Shown here: positions 27,108-35,200 of the stretch, in pieces
Numbering within the stretch: the first letter of the stretch is position 1
How the letters are laid out: each line of letters opens with the position of its first letter
From: Variovorax soli NBRC 106424
Lineage (GTDB): Bacteria; Pseudomonadota; Gammaproteobacteria; Burkholderiales; Burkholderiaceae_C
Assembly: GCF_001591385.1 (NCBI RefSeq)
Contig: NZ_BCUU01000013.1
Span: forward strand, 1-64,000
Direction of reading: 5' to 3'
DNA: 64,000 nt
Notes under the pieces: model-generated
Seen by the model: only the letters and a program-made list of their open reading frames with translations
What the model was told of the DNA's origin: nothing
Databases searched by the model: none
Made by a program: the position numbers and the translations under genes

Positions 27108-27337
27108 GGTGAGAGAGTCTAAGCAGGCCCGATTCCGGGGTAATACTGCCACCCCGCAAGAAGCTGATCGGCAGCTTCGGGCCCGGAGCGGACGGAAGCC
27201 CATGAGGCCTTAACTTCCACCGACAGGCTGCACCCCTGTTTGCTGATCTGCGCGCGTAGGCGTACCCTTCGCCCGACGCGGACCGCAGAGCCCGCTCGGG
27301 ACTCACCTTGAGGGAACCACCCCCAAGGAGCCCTGAC
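27108..27337. other. Junction between cargo and capsid genes
   Basis: This 230-base stretch between the ECF41 start and the next island gene has no supported coding sequence. It should contain the sigma factor promoter, on the minus strand, and the right boundary of the cargo insertion. I see no TGTCACA-type site here and no clear target-site duplication matching the 25520-25583 side. Confidence 0.4.
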
Positions 27338-27625
27338 ATGCCCGATGAAGTTCTTGACCGTCCGCCCCGCGCCATTGCCGGCGCTCCCACGCCTCCCAAG
27401 AAGCCCATCACCGGTCGCGCTGGTGATGGCGGTGATGACCGGGAAGGGTTCCGGCTCTTCTTCAATGCGCTGGTGCGCTGGTACATCCACACACCCAAGC
27501 CCGAGCGCCTGAACCTCCCCAAAGGCGCACCGTACAGCGTGCTTGTAGAGCACATCAACGCGGCGGTTGCGGAGCGCGCCGCGCGCGAGGCCGCGATGGC
27601 CAGCGTCCGGAGGGTGCAGCCATGA
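27338..27625 (+). CDS. Small island protein before the capsid gene
   Basis: This 95-residue protein was not recognised. It has a Pro-rich disordered start (MPDEVLDRPPRAIAGAPTPP) and a helical end (FRLFFNALVRWYIHTPKPER, HINAAVAERAAREAAMAS). CCAAGGAGCCCTGAC gives a strong ribosome binding site for the ATG at 27338. It overlaps the capsid gene by four bases. By position it could be a scaffold, a head-assembly helper or the remnant of a longer gene order. Confidence 0.6.
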   Translation: MPDEVLDRPPRAIAGAPTPPKKPITGRAGDGGDDREGFRLFFNALVRWYIHTPKPERLNLPKGAPYSVLVEHINAAVAERAAREAAMASVRRVQP

Positions 27626-28755
27626 GCGCCGCCACCGTCCTGGCGCCGCGCGCCAATGTCGTTCAAGCCCGTGATGTGGCCCGCGAGGCTACCCGCATGG
27701 CCATCTTGCGCGCCATGGGCGTGATGGGCTTGGCGCAAGCCCAAGGCCAGAGCCTGGAAGCCACGTTGGCCGCGAGCGTGAGCGAGGCCGAGATGGCGCT
27801 CACCCGCGCGGCCATCGGCTCCATCAATCGCAGTCCGCAGGGACCAGCCGTGACCACGGACCCGGAATGGGCCGGACTCTTGGCCGAGCCGAGCGTGGAG
27901 GCCTTCGTCTCGCTTTGGGCCGATGTGGGCATCGTGACCGCGCGGGCGCCGCTGCGCCGGTTCGTCTTCAACGGAAAGGCGCTGAAGCTGCCAATGCGCA
28001 CGAACATGGGGCCACCCAACTTGGCGGCCCACTGGCGCAGCGAAGGCAAGGGCATCCGCGTAGGGGCCATGCGCGTGGGCACGCAAGTGCTCGCGGGCCA
28101 ATCCATGGGCATCTTGAGCACCACCACGTTGGAGATGCTCAACGCGGCCGGGCCCGGTGTGCTGGATGCGGTGGTCCGCGCGGCCATCGTCATCGACTCG
28201 GCCACCGTGTTGGAGGCCACCGTGTGGAGCACCGACCCGGCCACCGGTGACGTGCCCGCAGGCCTGGGCAACGTACTGCCCGCCAACACGGCCATCTCCT
28301 CGGGCGCCACTGCCGACGCCATCACCGCCGACCTCCTCGCGCGCCTTGGCGCATTGATCGCGGCGGGCTATGGTTCGCCCTCCACGTTCCTGGCCATGAA
28401 TCGGCTCAACGAGGCCGCGCTCTATGCCAAGCTGCCCGAGATGCAGGCGCGCGCCACCGTGCTGGGTCTGCCGGTGTACGCGAGCGCCGAGATGCCGATG
28501 GACACGGTGTTTCTCGTGGATGGTGGCGCCGCGTGTTTCGGCGCGGACCCAGTACTCATCGAGACCTCGCAAAGTACGCTCTTGCACGAAGAGGGTGATG
28601 CAAATGCGGTGGCCGAGAACCTCGGCGCGGCCACGGCCCATCCGCAAAGGAGCGTGTGGCAAACCAACGCACTGTCCTGGCGCGGAACACTGAGCACCGG
28701 TTGGTGGGCACCACCGGGCGCGGTGCAAGTCCTCACGGGCGTGGCCTGGGCGTAG
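27622..28755 (+). CDS. HK97-fold phage major capsid protein
   Basis: This is a 377-residue protein. The first 75 or so residues are helical, then the HK97 body begins. FNGKALKLPMRTNMGPPN and WRSEGKGIRVGAMRVGTQVLAGQSMGIL are the P-domain region with the long strands. The A-domain follows, and the ending SVWQTNALSWRGTLSTGWWA then PPGAVQVLTGVAW is the typical C-terminus of this capsid family. No portal, prohead protease or large terminase gene is nearby, which is remarkable for a capsid gene. The N-terminal helical part might act as a built-in scaffold. Confidence 0.85.
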   Translation: MSAATVLAPRANVVQARDVAREATRMAILRAMGVMGLAQAQGQSLEATLAASVSEAEMALTRAAIGSINRSPQGPAVTTDPEWAGLLAEPSVEAFVSLWADVGIVTARAPLRRFVFNGKALKLPMRTNMGPPNLAAHWRSEGKGIRVGAMRVGTQVLAGQSMGILSTTTLEMLNAAGPGVLDAVVRAAIVIDSATVLEATVWSTDPATGDVPAGLGNVLPANTAISSGATADAITADLLARLGALIAAGYGSPSTFLAMNRLNEAALYAKLPEMQARATVLGLPVYASAEMPMDTVFLVDGGAACFGADPVLIETSQSTLLHEEGDANAVAENLGAATAHPQRSVWQTNALSWRGTLSTGWWAPPGAVQVLTGVAWA

Positions 28756-28764
28756 GAGGCGGCC

Positions 28765-29223
28765 ATGATGATCCACTACAACGCCGAACGCATGTTGGGC
28801 GCCGCGACGGTCACCAAGGGCCGCATCCGCCGCGAAGGCGAGTTTTTGCGGGTGACCTGCCCTAATGGATACGAGTTGAACGTGGCGGGCCACCGCCCAG
28901 ACATCGCCGCGCATCTGGCCGGAGGCGGGCCGATGTCCTGGCCGCCGCGTCCTGGTGATCCCACCATTGGCCCGTCGCCCGCAGCGCGTACCGATAAGCG
29001 GGCAGTGCCGCGCAAAGGCTTCACGTTGCGCGAGGTGGAGATGCTCGGGGACATGCTCAAGCCGGTGTTGCGTCCATTGCTGGAGGCCCACGCCAAAGCC
29101 ACGCGTGGTCCCGCCAAGGCGCCGATGACCAAGGCGCAGGCCATGGCCCGCATCGCGGGCATTCAAGCCGCCGTGGCCGTTGCCGAGGCCCGCGCCGCCG
29201 CCGCGTTGCGGATGGCCACCTGA
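28765..29223 (+). CDS. Hypothetical island protein after the capsid gene
   Basis: This 152-residue protein was not recognised. The N-terminal 55 residues look beta-rich (TVTKGRIRREGEFLRVTCPNG, ELNVAGHRPDIAAHL), then comes a Pro-rich linker and a long Ala-rich helix ending AVAEARAAAALRMAT. TAGGAGGCGGCC precedes the tandem ATG codons at 28765. Position after the capsid suggests a head decoration or completion protein, but nothing in the sequence proves it. Confidence 0.6.
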   Translation: MMIHYNAERMLGAATVTKGRIRREGEFLRVTCPNGYELNVAGHRPDIAAHLAGGGPMSWPPRPGDPTIGPSPAARTDKRAVPRKGFTLREVEMLGDMLKPVLRPLLEAHAKATRGPAKAPMTKAQAMARIAGIQAAVAVAEARAAAALRMAT

Positions 29224-29281
29224 TCGGTCCATTTTTGGACGTATCTCCGGCGACGGTATTCCGGCCGGTGGGAGAACCACC

Positions 29282-29473
29282 ATGGCCAGCACCGACACCA
29301 CCGGCCGCTCCGACTCGCAACGCCGCCGCCCCGGCCGCATGGAACGGCTCGTCACACCGCGCCCGCTGCTGCACCCTTCGCGCATCTTGGAGGCCTCCAA
29401 GCGGTTCTCCGACATCACCGTGGCCAAGGGCATCACCAAGGCTGTCTCGGGCGCCACCAAAGGGCCGCGATGA
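29282..29473 (+). CDS. Small basic island protein
   Basis: This 63-residue, Arg/Ser/Thr-rich protein (MASTDTTGRSDSQRRRPGRM start) is strongly basic and largely disordered, with LEASKRFSDITVAKGITKAV as the only likely helix. GTGGGAGAACCACC precedes the ATG at 29282. It overlaps the sigma-like gene by four bases. A nucleic-acid-binding role is possible but not shown. Confidence 0.55.
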   Translation: MASTDTTGRSDSQRRRPGRMERLVTPRPLLHPSRILEASKRFSDITVAKGITKAVSGATKGPR

Positions 29474-29730
29474 GCACCGGCAAGCCGGTGGCGCGCAAGG
29501 TGCTGGAGGCCCCCGTGGAGCGCGCCCACAGCACCGAGCCGATGACGTTGCAGGAGGTGGGCGAGGCCCTTGGTGTCACGCGCGAGCGGGTGCGGCAGAT
29601 TGAGGAACGGGCCTTGCGCAAGTGCGCCACGCTCCTGGCCGAGCGCGGCATCAGCGCGGACATCTTGGACGATGAGTTGGGCGCCACTGCCAGCTTGCTG
29701 GCCACGATGAGCCGCAACATGCGGCGGTGA
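29470..29730 (+). CDS. Free-standing sigma-70 region-4 protein
   Basis: This 86-residue protein has at its centre TLQEVGEALGVTRERVRQIE followed by ERALRKC. This is the helix-turn-helix of sigma-70 region 4.2, in the form used by primary sigma factors, where it reads the -35 box and contacts the RNA polymerase beta flap. Regions 1 to 3 are absent. The protein ends in a short acidic and helical tail (ADILDDELGATASLLATMSR). It is the last plus-strand gene of the capsid cluster and is coupled to the gene before it. It may redirect host or helper polymerase toward or away from certain promoters. Confidence 0.82.
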   Translation: MSTGKPVARKVLEAPVERAHSTEPMTLQEVGEALGVTRERVRQIEERALRKCATLLAERGISADILDDELGATASLLATMSRNMRR

Positions 29731-29735
29731 TTTGC

Positions 29736-30491
29736 CTATTGGACGCTGGGAGCCGAATGCAGCGCCAACCGCTCTAGCGAGCCAAACGGGAGCACTTTGG
29801 CCACGTTCTGCAAGATGGCCGCCTCCCGCTTGGCGCCCTCGGGGTCCGCCCGGTCATCCACCACTACGAGCAGCGGTAGCGCCGCGTTGTCGTGCGCGGA
29901 CCGGATGTCCACCAACCGCCTAAGCACCGCGCTGGCGGACCGGGGGTTAGGCGTAGCCACGGCCACGCCCTGGCCATCAAACAAGAAATCCAGCCGATGG
30001 GGCTTGCCACTGATGCCGGTGAACTCTGGGTTCTCGGTGATCGTTGCCGTAGGCTTCCAAGCCCGCAAGGCCGTGGCCACCTCATCCACCAAGAAGGTCA
30101 CATCCGTGCTCGCTCCCTCTTGATCCTTCTCCCACCGACACACCTCCAGCATCGCGGCCATGTACCGGCCGAAGGCATCCGCCGCCTGAGCCTCGGGCGC
30201 CCATGCCTCCATGTCGCCTTGGTCCGAGAACGTGGCGCCGTGGGCCTGCGCAGCCGTGGTGAGAAACCGGGTGTGCCTGCCGTCTTCCAACCGCATGCCC
30301 CGGCCCGTGAAGTGCATGACGGTGTGGCCATCATCAAAGAACCGCACCTGTCCGTTGGCCATCTCCACATAGACCGGCACCGCATCACCATCGGCAAACC
30401 GGAAAGGAGTAGACACGTGCGCCACCATCCCGCCTTCATCGAGCGGGGTGCAATCGAAACCCAACAGTGTGGTGAGGTGGGCGCAAATCAT
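29736..30491 (-). CDS. DUF1828-type protein of unknown function
   Basis: This is a 251-residue protein. The N-terminal 90 residues match the DUF1828 pattern: CTPLDEGGMVAHVSTPFRFA, then VPVYVEMANGQVRFFDDGHT. The C-terminal half has a Rossmann-like look, with RLDFLFDGQGVAVATPNPRS and LPLLVVVDDRADPEG. Its start overlaps the stop of the upstream partner gene (ATGA), so the two form an operon at the right end of the island, a usual place for accessory genes such as anti-phage functions. No catalytic site is evident. It converges with the sigma-like gene with only five bases between stops. Confidence 0.65.
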   Translation of the reverse strand: MICAHLTTLLGFDCTPLDEGGMVAHVSTPFRFADGDAVPVYVEMANGQVRFFDDGHTVMHFTGRGMRLEDGRHTRFLTTAAQAHGATFSDQGDMEAWAPEAQAADAFGRYMAAMLEVCRWEKDQEGASTDVTFLVDEVATALRAWKPTATITENPEFTGISGKPHRLDFLFDGQGVAVATPNPRSASAVLRRLVDIRSAHDNAALPLLVVVDDRADPEGAKREAAILQNVAKVLPFGSLERLALHSAPSVQ

Positions 30492-30958
30492 GGCTTCCCC
30501 TTGGGAGATGTCAGCTTAAACGTTTCCGGGTCTTCAATGGGTGGCTTGAATGTAATGTTGGCCCGTTGGCAAAAGTATTGCAGAGCCTCCTCAAAATCCC
30601 ACCTGGCCCAATCGGCGCGGCCCTCCTCCCGAGCGGTCCCGATGTGCTCGTGCGCATGCTCGTGCAAATTCTTAGGCCGGTGGGCCGTTGGCGTGATGTG
30701 CAGTTGGTACACCCGCAGCAACCCGCCGAGATGTGTCTGAAACAAGGTGAACTTGAAAGTTCGTTGCTTGGTCTTGGGTGACCTCGCAACCTGCAACCAG
30801 ACTTGAAAGCCCCCGAAGGAGCCGTCCGCCTCTACAAGTCCGCATTCCATGGAGTACATCCATGGCAAGACCTTGTTGGGCTTCCAGTCCGGCGCGTCCT
30901 GGCACTCGCGCGCGGCCTTCAATAGTTCTCTTGCCTCTGCCTCGGGTACGTCGTTCAA
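30488..30958 (-). CDS. Partner protein of the DUF1828 gene, unknown function
   Basis: This 156-residue protein was not recognised. It begins MNDVPEAEARELLKAARECQ and has a beta-rich centre (FGGFQVWLQVARSP, TFKFTLFQTHLGGLLRVYQL). A striking His-rich HEHAHEHIG follows at about 105-113, where metal or nucleotide binding would be possible, and then a helix WDFEEALQYFCQRANI. The start appears to be TTG at 30958 with GAGG nine bases upstream. The stop overlaps the DUF1828 start, so the two are translated together. The pair could be a defence or toxin-antitoxin unit. Confidence 0.55.
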   Translation of the reverse strand: MNDVPEAEARELLKAARECQDAPDWKPNKVLPWMYSMECGLVEADGSFGGFQVWLQVARSPKTKQRTFKFTLFQTHLGGLLRVYQLHITPTAHRPKNLHEHAHEHIGTAREEGRADWARWDFEEALQYFCQRANITFKPPIEDPETFKLTSPKGKP

Positions 30959-31036
30959 CGGCGCGGCCTCGTTGGGGGGTGGTGGTGCGCGATGGTAACG
31001 GAGCCGAGCCGCCCCAAAAGCTGGGGGAAGCCGCCA

Positions 31037-31303
31037 TCATGTAGATGCCCCCTCGGCCGTCTTGATCTTGGCGGCCAGTGGCACGCACCACCACGATTGC
31101 CGGTAGCGGTCGCCCTTGCTCTTGGAGCCCCGGAACACTACATCGTCGCCCGACAGGAGCACGCCGCCGCCTGCGATCTTCACTAGCCGCGCCGCGTACA
31201 AGCGGGCAACCTCCTCACCGGTCTCCACGTGGTGGAGAACCGCATGCACCTCGGCCGTGCCCTGGCCACGATCCACTGTGAGCACGCCCGAGCGGCCACG
31301 CAT
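31037..31303 (-). CDS. Small hypothetical protein at right end of island
   Basis: This 88-residue protein was not recognised. It is predicted all-beta, with GVLTVDRGQGTAEVHAVLHH, a GEEVARLYAARLVKIAGGGV segment and SWWCVPLAAKIKT. The ATG at 31303 is chosen. A GTG at 31369 would add 22 residues but lies inside an inverted-repeat cluster that looks regulatory. It is separated by 78 bases from the DUF1828 partner gene on the same strand and may belong to the same transcript. Confidence 0.45.
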   Translation of the reverse strand: MRGRSGVLTVDRGQGTAEVHAVLHHVETGEEVARLYAARLVKIAGGGVLLSGDDVVFRGSKSKGDRYRQSWWCVPLAAKIKTAEGAST

Positions 31304-31355
31304 GTAGAAGAGGTCCCCCGGTTTCTGTAGGGTGCCTCGTATTCGGAGCGGATAG

Positions 31356-31391
31356 ACAGTGCAAAACACTGTACAAGAATACAGTGTTTTG
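31356..31391. repeat. Cluster of three ACAGTG/CACTGT half-sites
   Basis: CAAAACACTGTA at 31362-31373 is a perfect inverted repeat of TACAGTGTTTTG at 31380-31391 with six bases between. A third half-site, ACAGTG at 31356-31361, pairs with the first copy at 31367-31372. Two alternative hairpins are possible. The site lies 105 bases inside the right attachment site and just upstream of the leftward gene at 31037-31303. It may be an operator or an accessory recombination site. Confidence 0.5.
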
Positions 31392-31412
31392 GGTGTCTTT
31401 TGAGGTGTTCTT

Positions 31413-31436
31413 AAACGTAGGAATAAACGTAGGAAG
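31413..31436 (+). repeat. 12-bp direct repeats, likely integrase arm sites (right)
   Basis: AAACGTAGGAAT and AAACGTAGGAAG are two tandem units in 12-base register, sharing ACGTAGGA with the three units at 19828-19863 near the left end. Both sets have the same orientation in the window. They end 59 bases before the right core. Confidence 0.65.
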
Positions 31437-31495
31437 AGATGGGTGACTTTTTTGAAAAGTCCGTTTCATGCGGGTTCCAGGCCGATTGTGAGGGA

Positions 31496-31510
31496 CTCCC
31501 TCTCCTCCAG
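31496..31510 (+). repeat. attR core, direct repeat
   Basis: CTCCCTCTCCTCCAG is identical to 19691-19705 in the tRNA-Ser 3' end. Bases upstream of it do not continue the tRNA T arm, so the crossover lies within these 15 bases. Confidence 0.85.
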
Positions 31511-31551
31511 GTATCGGTCCAAGGCAGTCCGCCAAGGACCACGAAACCTTC

Positions 31552-31579
31552 AAAAAGCCCCGCCAGTCGGGGCTTTTTT
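31552..31579 (+). terminator. Rho-independent terminator outside attR
   Basis: AAAAAGCCCCG pairs with CGGGGCTTTTT around CCAGT and ends in a T run. Before the island arrived this was probably the terminator of the serS and tRNA-Ser transcript. Confidence 0.8.
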
Positions 31580-31624
31580 GTGCGCGGATCTTCAGCGGCA
31601 TTCTTCGGCAGCCAGGGCTCATGC

Positions 31625-32128
31625 CTACTCGCGCGAGCGCTGCGCGGGCTTGAACGCCACCGGCAGGCTGCCCTCGGACTTGATCTCGCGCAGCACGATG
31701 GCCGAGCGCACGTGCGTCACGCCGGCCTGCTCGAACAAGGTCGTGTGCAGGAACCGTTCGTAGTGCTTGATGTCCGGCACCAGCACGGTGAGGATGTAGT
31801 CGGCCGGCCCCGTGGCCGAGACGCAGCGCACGATCTCGGGGCTGGCCTCGATCACGCGTTCGAAGTCGCGCACTTTGGACTCGTGGTGCCGGTCGAGGTT
31901 GACCTCGGTGACCGCCGCCAGGTTCAGGCCCACCTTCTCGCGATCGATCACGACGGTGTAGCCGCGGATCACGCCGCTGGCCTCCATCTCCTTGATGCGC
32001 CGCCAGCACGGGGTGGATGACAGGCCCACCTTGTCGGCGATCTGCTGGACCGTCTGGCGGGCGTCGCGCTGCAACTCCAGGAGGATCTTCAGCGAGTAGT
32101 TGTCCAGAGGAATGGAATCTTCGTTCAT
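31625..32128 (-). CDS. Lrp/AsnC-family regulator
   Basis: This 167-residue regulator has the N-terminal helix-turn-helix DNYSLKILLELQRDARQTVQ then IADKVGLSSTPCWRRIKEME. The C-terminal RAM domain (VSATGPADYILTVLVPDIKH) binds amino acids. It is divergent from an indolepyruvate ferredoxin oxidoreductase gene, so it most likely controls aromatic amino acid breakdown and itself. The C-terminal basic tail is short. Confidence 0.92.
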   Translation of the reverse strand: MNEDSIPLDNYSLKILLELQRDARQTVQQIADKVGLSSTPCWRRIKEMEASGVIRGYTVVIDREKVGLNLAAVTEVNLDRHHESKVRDFERVIEASPEIVRCVSATGPADYILTVLVPDIKHYERFLHTTLFEQAGVTHVRSAIVLREIKSEGSLPVAFKPAQRSRE

Positions 32129-32219
32129 GAAGCGATCCGAGGTGAATCTTCTCGAACTTAGGGTCTGTTCTCAAGGAAAGGAGAGGATATTTCTCATTGG
32201 CGAGAAGAACAATCCTTGA
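32129..32219. promoter_or_regulatory. Divergent promoter region with repeated TTCTC half-sites
   Basis: The 91 bases between the Lrp gene and the oxidoreductase gene hold TTCTC at 32149-32153, 32168-32172 and 32191-32195 and the inverse GAGAA at 32202-32206. CTTCTCG at 32148-32154 and CGAGAAG at 32201-32207 form an inverted pair. Evenly phased half-sites are usual for Lrp-type octamers, so this is a likely binding region. Confidence 0.45.
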
Positions 32220-35200
32220 ATGAATTGCTTGGCGGCGGCGCCTTCCGCTTCATCTTCGTCTGCCATTCAGCGGCCCGGCTACCAGCTGTCGGACAGCCTG
32301 TGGGCGCACTCGGGCGCCATCTTCCTCACCGGCACCCAGGCGCTGGTGCGCGTGCTTCTCATGCAGCGCGAGCGCGACGCGGCGCGCGGCTGGCGCACGC
32401 AGGGGTTCGTCAGCGGGTACCGGGGCTCGCCGCTGGGCATGGTCGACCAGGCCATCTGGAAGGCCGGCCCGCGATTCGAAGAGGCGGGCATCCGCTTCGT
32501 GCCTGCCATCAACGAGGAACTGGCCGCCACGCAGGTGCTGGGTACCCAGCGGGTCGAGTCCGATCCCGAGCGCACCGCCCAAGGTGTGTTTGCCATGTGG
32601 TACGGCAAGGGGCCGGGCGTGGACCGCGCCGGCGACGCGCTCAAGCATGGCAATGCCTACGGCTCGTCGCCGCACGGCGGGGTGCTGGTGGTGGCGGGCG
32701 ATGACCACGGCTGCGTGTCTTCCTCCATGCCGCACCAGAGCGACCAGGCCTTCATGGCCTGGAGCATGCCCGTCTTGCAGCCCGCCTGTGTGGCCGAGTA
32801 CCTGGAGTTCGGCCTGTACGGCTTCGAACTCTCCCGCTATTCGGGCGCATGGGTGGGCATGGCGGCGCTGTCGGAGGTGGTGGAGAGCGCCGGCACGGTG
32901 GACCTGGACCGCGTGCACGCGCGTGTGGATGCCTGGCGCGATGCCGACACGGTGCGTCGCATCACAGGCCACCGCGCGCCGGCCGACGGGCTGCACTATC
33001 GCTGGCCGGATCTGCCTTCCCTGCGCATCGAATCCCGCCTGGCCGACAAGCTCGAGGCGGTGGCCGCCTTTGCGCGCGTGAACAGCATCGACAAGCGGCT
33101 GATCGACAGCGAACGGGCCAAGGTCGGCATCGTCACCTGCGGCAAGGCGCACTTCGACCTGATGGAGGTGTTGCGGCGCCTGGAGGTCACGCCCGAATCG
33201 CTCGCCGCCATCGGGGTGCGCCTGTACAAGGTGGGCCTGAGCTTTCCACTGGAAAAGACGCGCATGCTGGACTTCGCCCAGGGCCTGCAGGAGATCCTGG
33301 TCATCGAGGAAAAGGGCGCCGTGGTCGAGACCCAGATGAGGAGCCTTTTCTACAACGCGCCTTCCGGGCTTCGCCCCGCGCTGGTGGGCAAGCTGGACCG
33401 CGAGGGCCGGCCCCTGGTGCCGGCACTGGGCGAGTTGCGGCCTTCGCGCCTGATCGAGCTGGTGGCGCACTGGCTGTCCGAGCACTTTCCGGGCAATGCG
33501 GAGCTGGGCGACCACTTCCAGCATGTGCGCGACTTCATGCCGCACGAGCTGTTGTCCAACGAAGCGGATGCGGTCAAGCGCCTGCCGTACTTCTGCGCCG
33601 GCTGCCCGCACAACACCAGCACGCGGGTGCCCGAAGGCTCCACGGCTCGCGCCGGCATCGGCTGCCACTTCATGGCCAACTGGATGGACCGCAGCACCGC
33701 GGGGCTGATTCAGATGGGCGGGGAGGGCGTGGACTGGATCTCGCACGCCATGTTCACGCGCACGCCGCATGTCTTCCAGAACCTGGGCGACGGCACCTAC
33801 TACCACTCGGGCTACCTTGCGATCCGGCAGGCCGTGGCCGCGCGCGCCACCATCACCTACAAGATCCTGTTCAACGATGCGGTGGCCATGACCGGCGGCC
33901 AGCCGGTGGACGGCATCATCAGCGTCGATGCGATCGCCCGGCAGGTGGAGTCCGAAGGCGTGAAGCAGGTGGTGGTGCTCAGCGACGCCATCGAGAAGTA
34001 CGAGCCGATCCGGCATCGGTTTCCGCAGGGCACGGAGTTCCACGACCGCAGCGAGCTCGACGCCGTGCAGCGGCGCCTGCGCGAGATCGCCGGCGTCACG
34101 GTGCTGATCTACGAGCAGACCTGCGCGGCCGAGAAGCGCCGGCGCCGCAAGAAGGGCGCACTGCCCGATCCGCCGCGGCGCCTGTTCATCAACCAAGCGG
34201 TCTGCGAAGGGTGCGGCGACTGCAGCGTGCAGAGCAACTGCGTGGCGGTGCTGCCGCACGAGACCCGCCTGGGACGCAAACGACAGATCGACCAGACGAA
34301 CTGCAACAAGGACTATTCCTGCGCCAAGGGCTTCTGCCCGAGCTTCGTGGGCGTCACGGGTGGCGCCCTGCGCAAGAAGATCGGGGTGCTCGCGGCCGGA
34401 CGCGACGCCTTCGCGCGGCATGTCGATGCCTTGGCGCACCCGGCGGCGCATGCCTGGACGGCGCCCTACGACCTGCTTGTGACCGGCGTCGGCGGCACCG
34501 GCGTCGTCACCGTGGGCGCGGTGATCGCGATGGCCGCCCACCTGGAAGGCAAGTCGGCCAGCGTGCTCGATTTCATGGGCTTCGCCCAGAAGGGCGGGGC
34601 GGTGCTGAGCTTCGTGCGCCTGGCCGATACGCCGCAACGCCTGAACCAGGTGCGCACCGATACGCAACAGGCCGACGCCATCCTGGCGTGCGACGTCGTC
34701 GTGGGTGCGACGCCCGAGGCCCTGCAGGCCGTGCGGCGCGGGCGCACCCGCATCCTGGCCAACACGCATCCGATCCCGGTGGCCGAATCGCTGCACAACC
34801 CGGATGCGGACCTGCGCATCGAGCAGTTGCTGGAGAAGATGCGCTTCGCGGCGGGGCCCGAGCAGGTACAGACCTTCGATGCGCAGTCCCTGGCGCAGGA
34901 GTTTCTCGGCGACACCCTGGCCGCCAACATTCTTGCGGTGGGGTACGCATGGCAGTGCGGCTTGATTCCGTTGAGCCTGGAGGCACTCACGCGTGCCATC
35001 GAACTCAATGCGGTGGCCGTGGAGACCAATCTGCTGGCCTTTTCCCTGGGGCGCCTTGCCGCCGCCGAACCAGCGGCCGTCGACGGATTGCGTGGCGGCC
35101 TCGAGGCGCAGGCGCAAGACGAGTCGCTCGACGCATTGATCGCGCATGCCCGTGCGCACCTCACCGCCTATCAGAACGCCGCCTGGGCGCAGCGCTTCGA

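Larger units (their letters stand above)
19691..31510. mobile_element. Integrated phage-satellite-like island in tRNA-Ser
   Basis: The island is about 11.8 kb and is bounded by a 15-bp direct repeat, CTCCCTCTCCTCCAG, at 19691-19705 (inside the tRNA) and 31496-31510. In order it holds a P4-type integrase, an AlpA-like protein, a DnaB-N/RepA-like helicase, an HNH nuclease and a terminase-small-like protein. An inverted ECF41/CMD cargo follows, then a capsid protein, small genes, a sigma region-4 protein and a leftward DUF1828 module. Many plus-strand genes overlap by four bases. No relaxase, tail, portal or large terminase is present. This is the gene style of phage satellites such as PICI-like elements rather than of a conjugative element or a complete prophage. 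Confidence 0.85.

Noticed and set aside
19691-31510. Integrative conjugative element
   Set aside because: No relaxase, coupling protein or type IV secretion gene is present. HNH, terminase-small-like and capsid genes point to a phage-type element.
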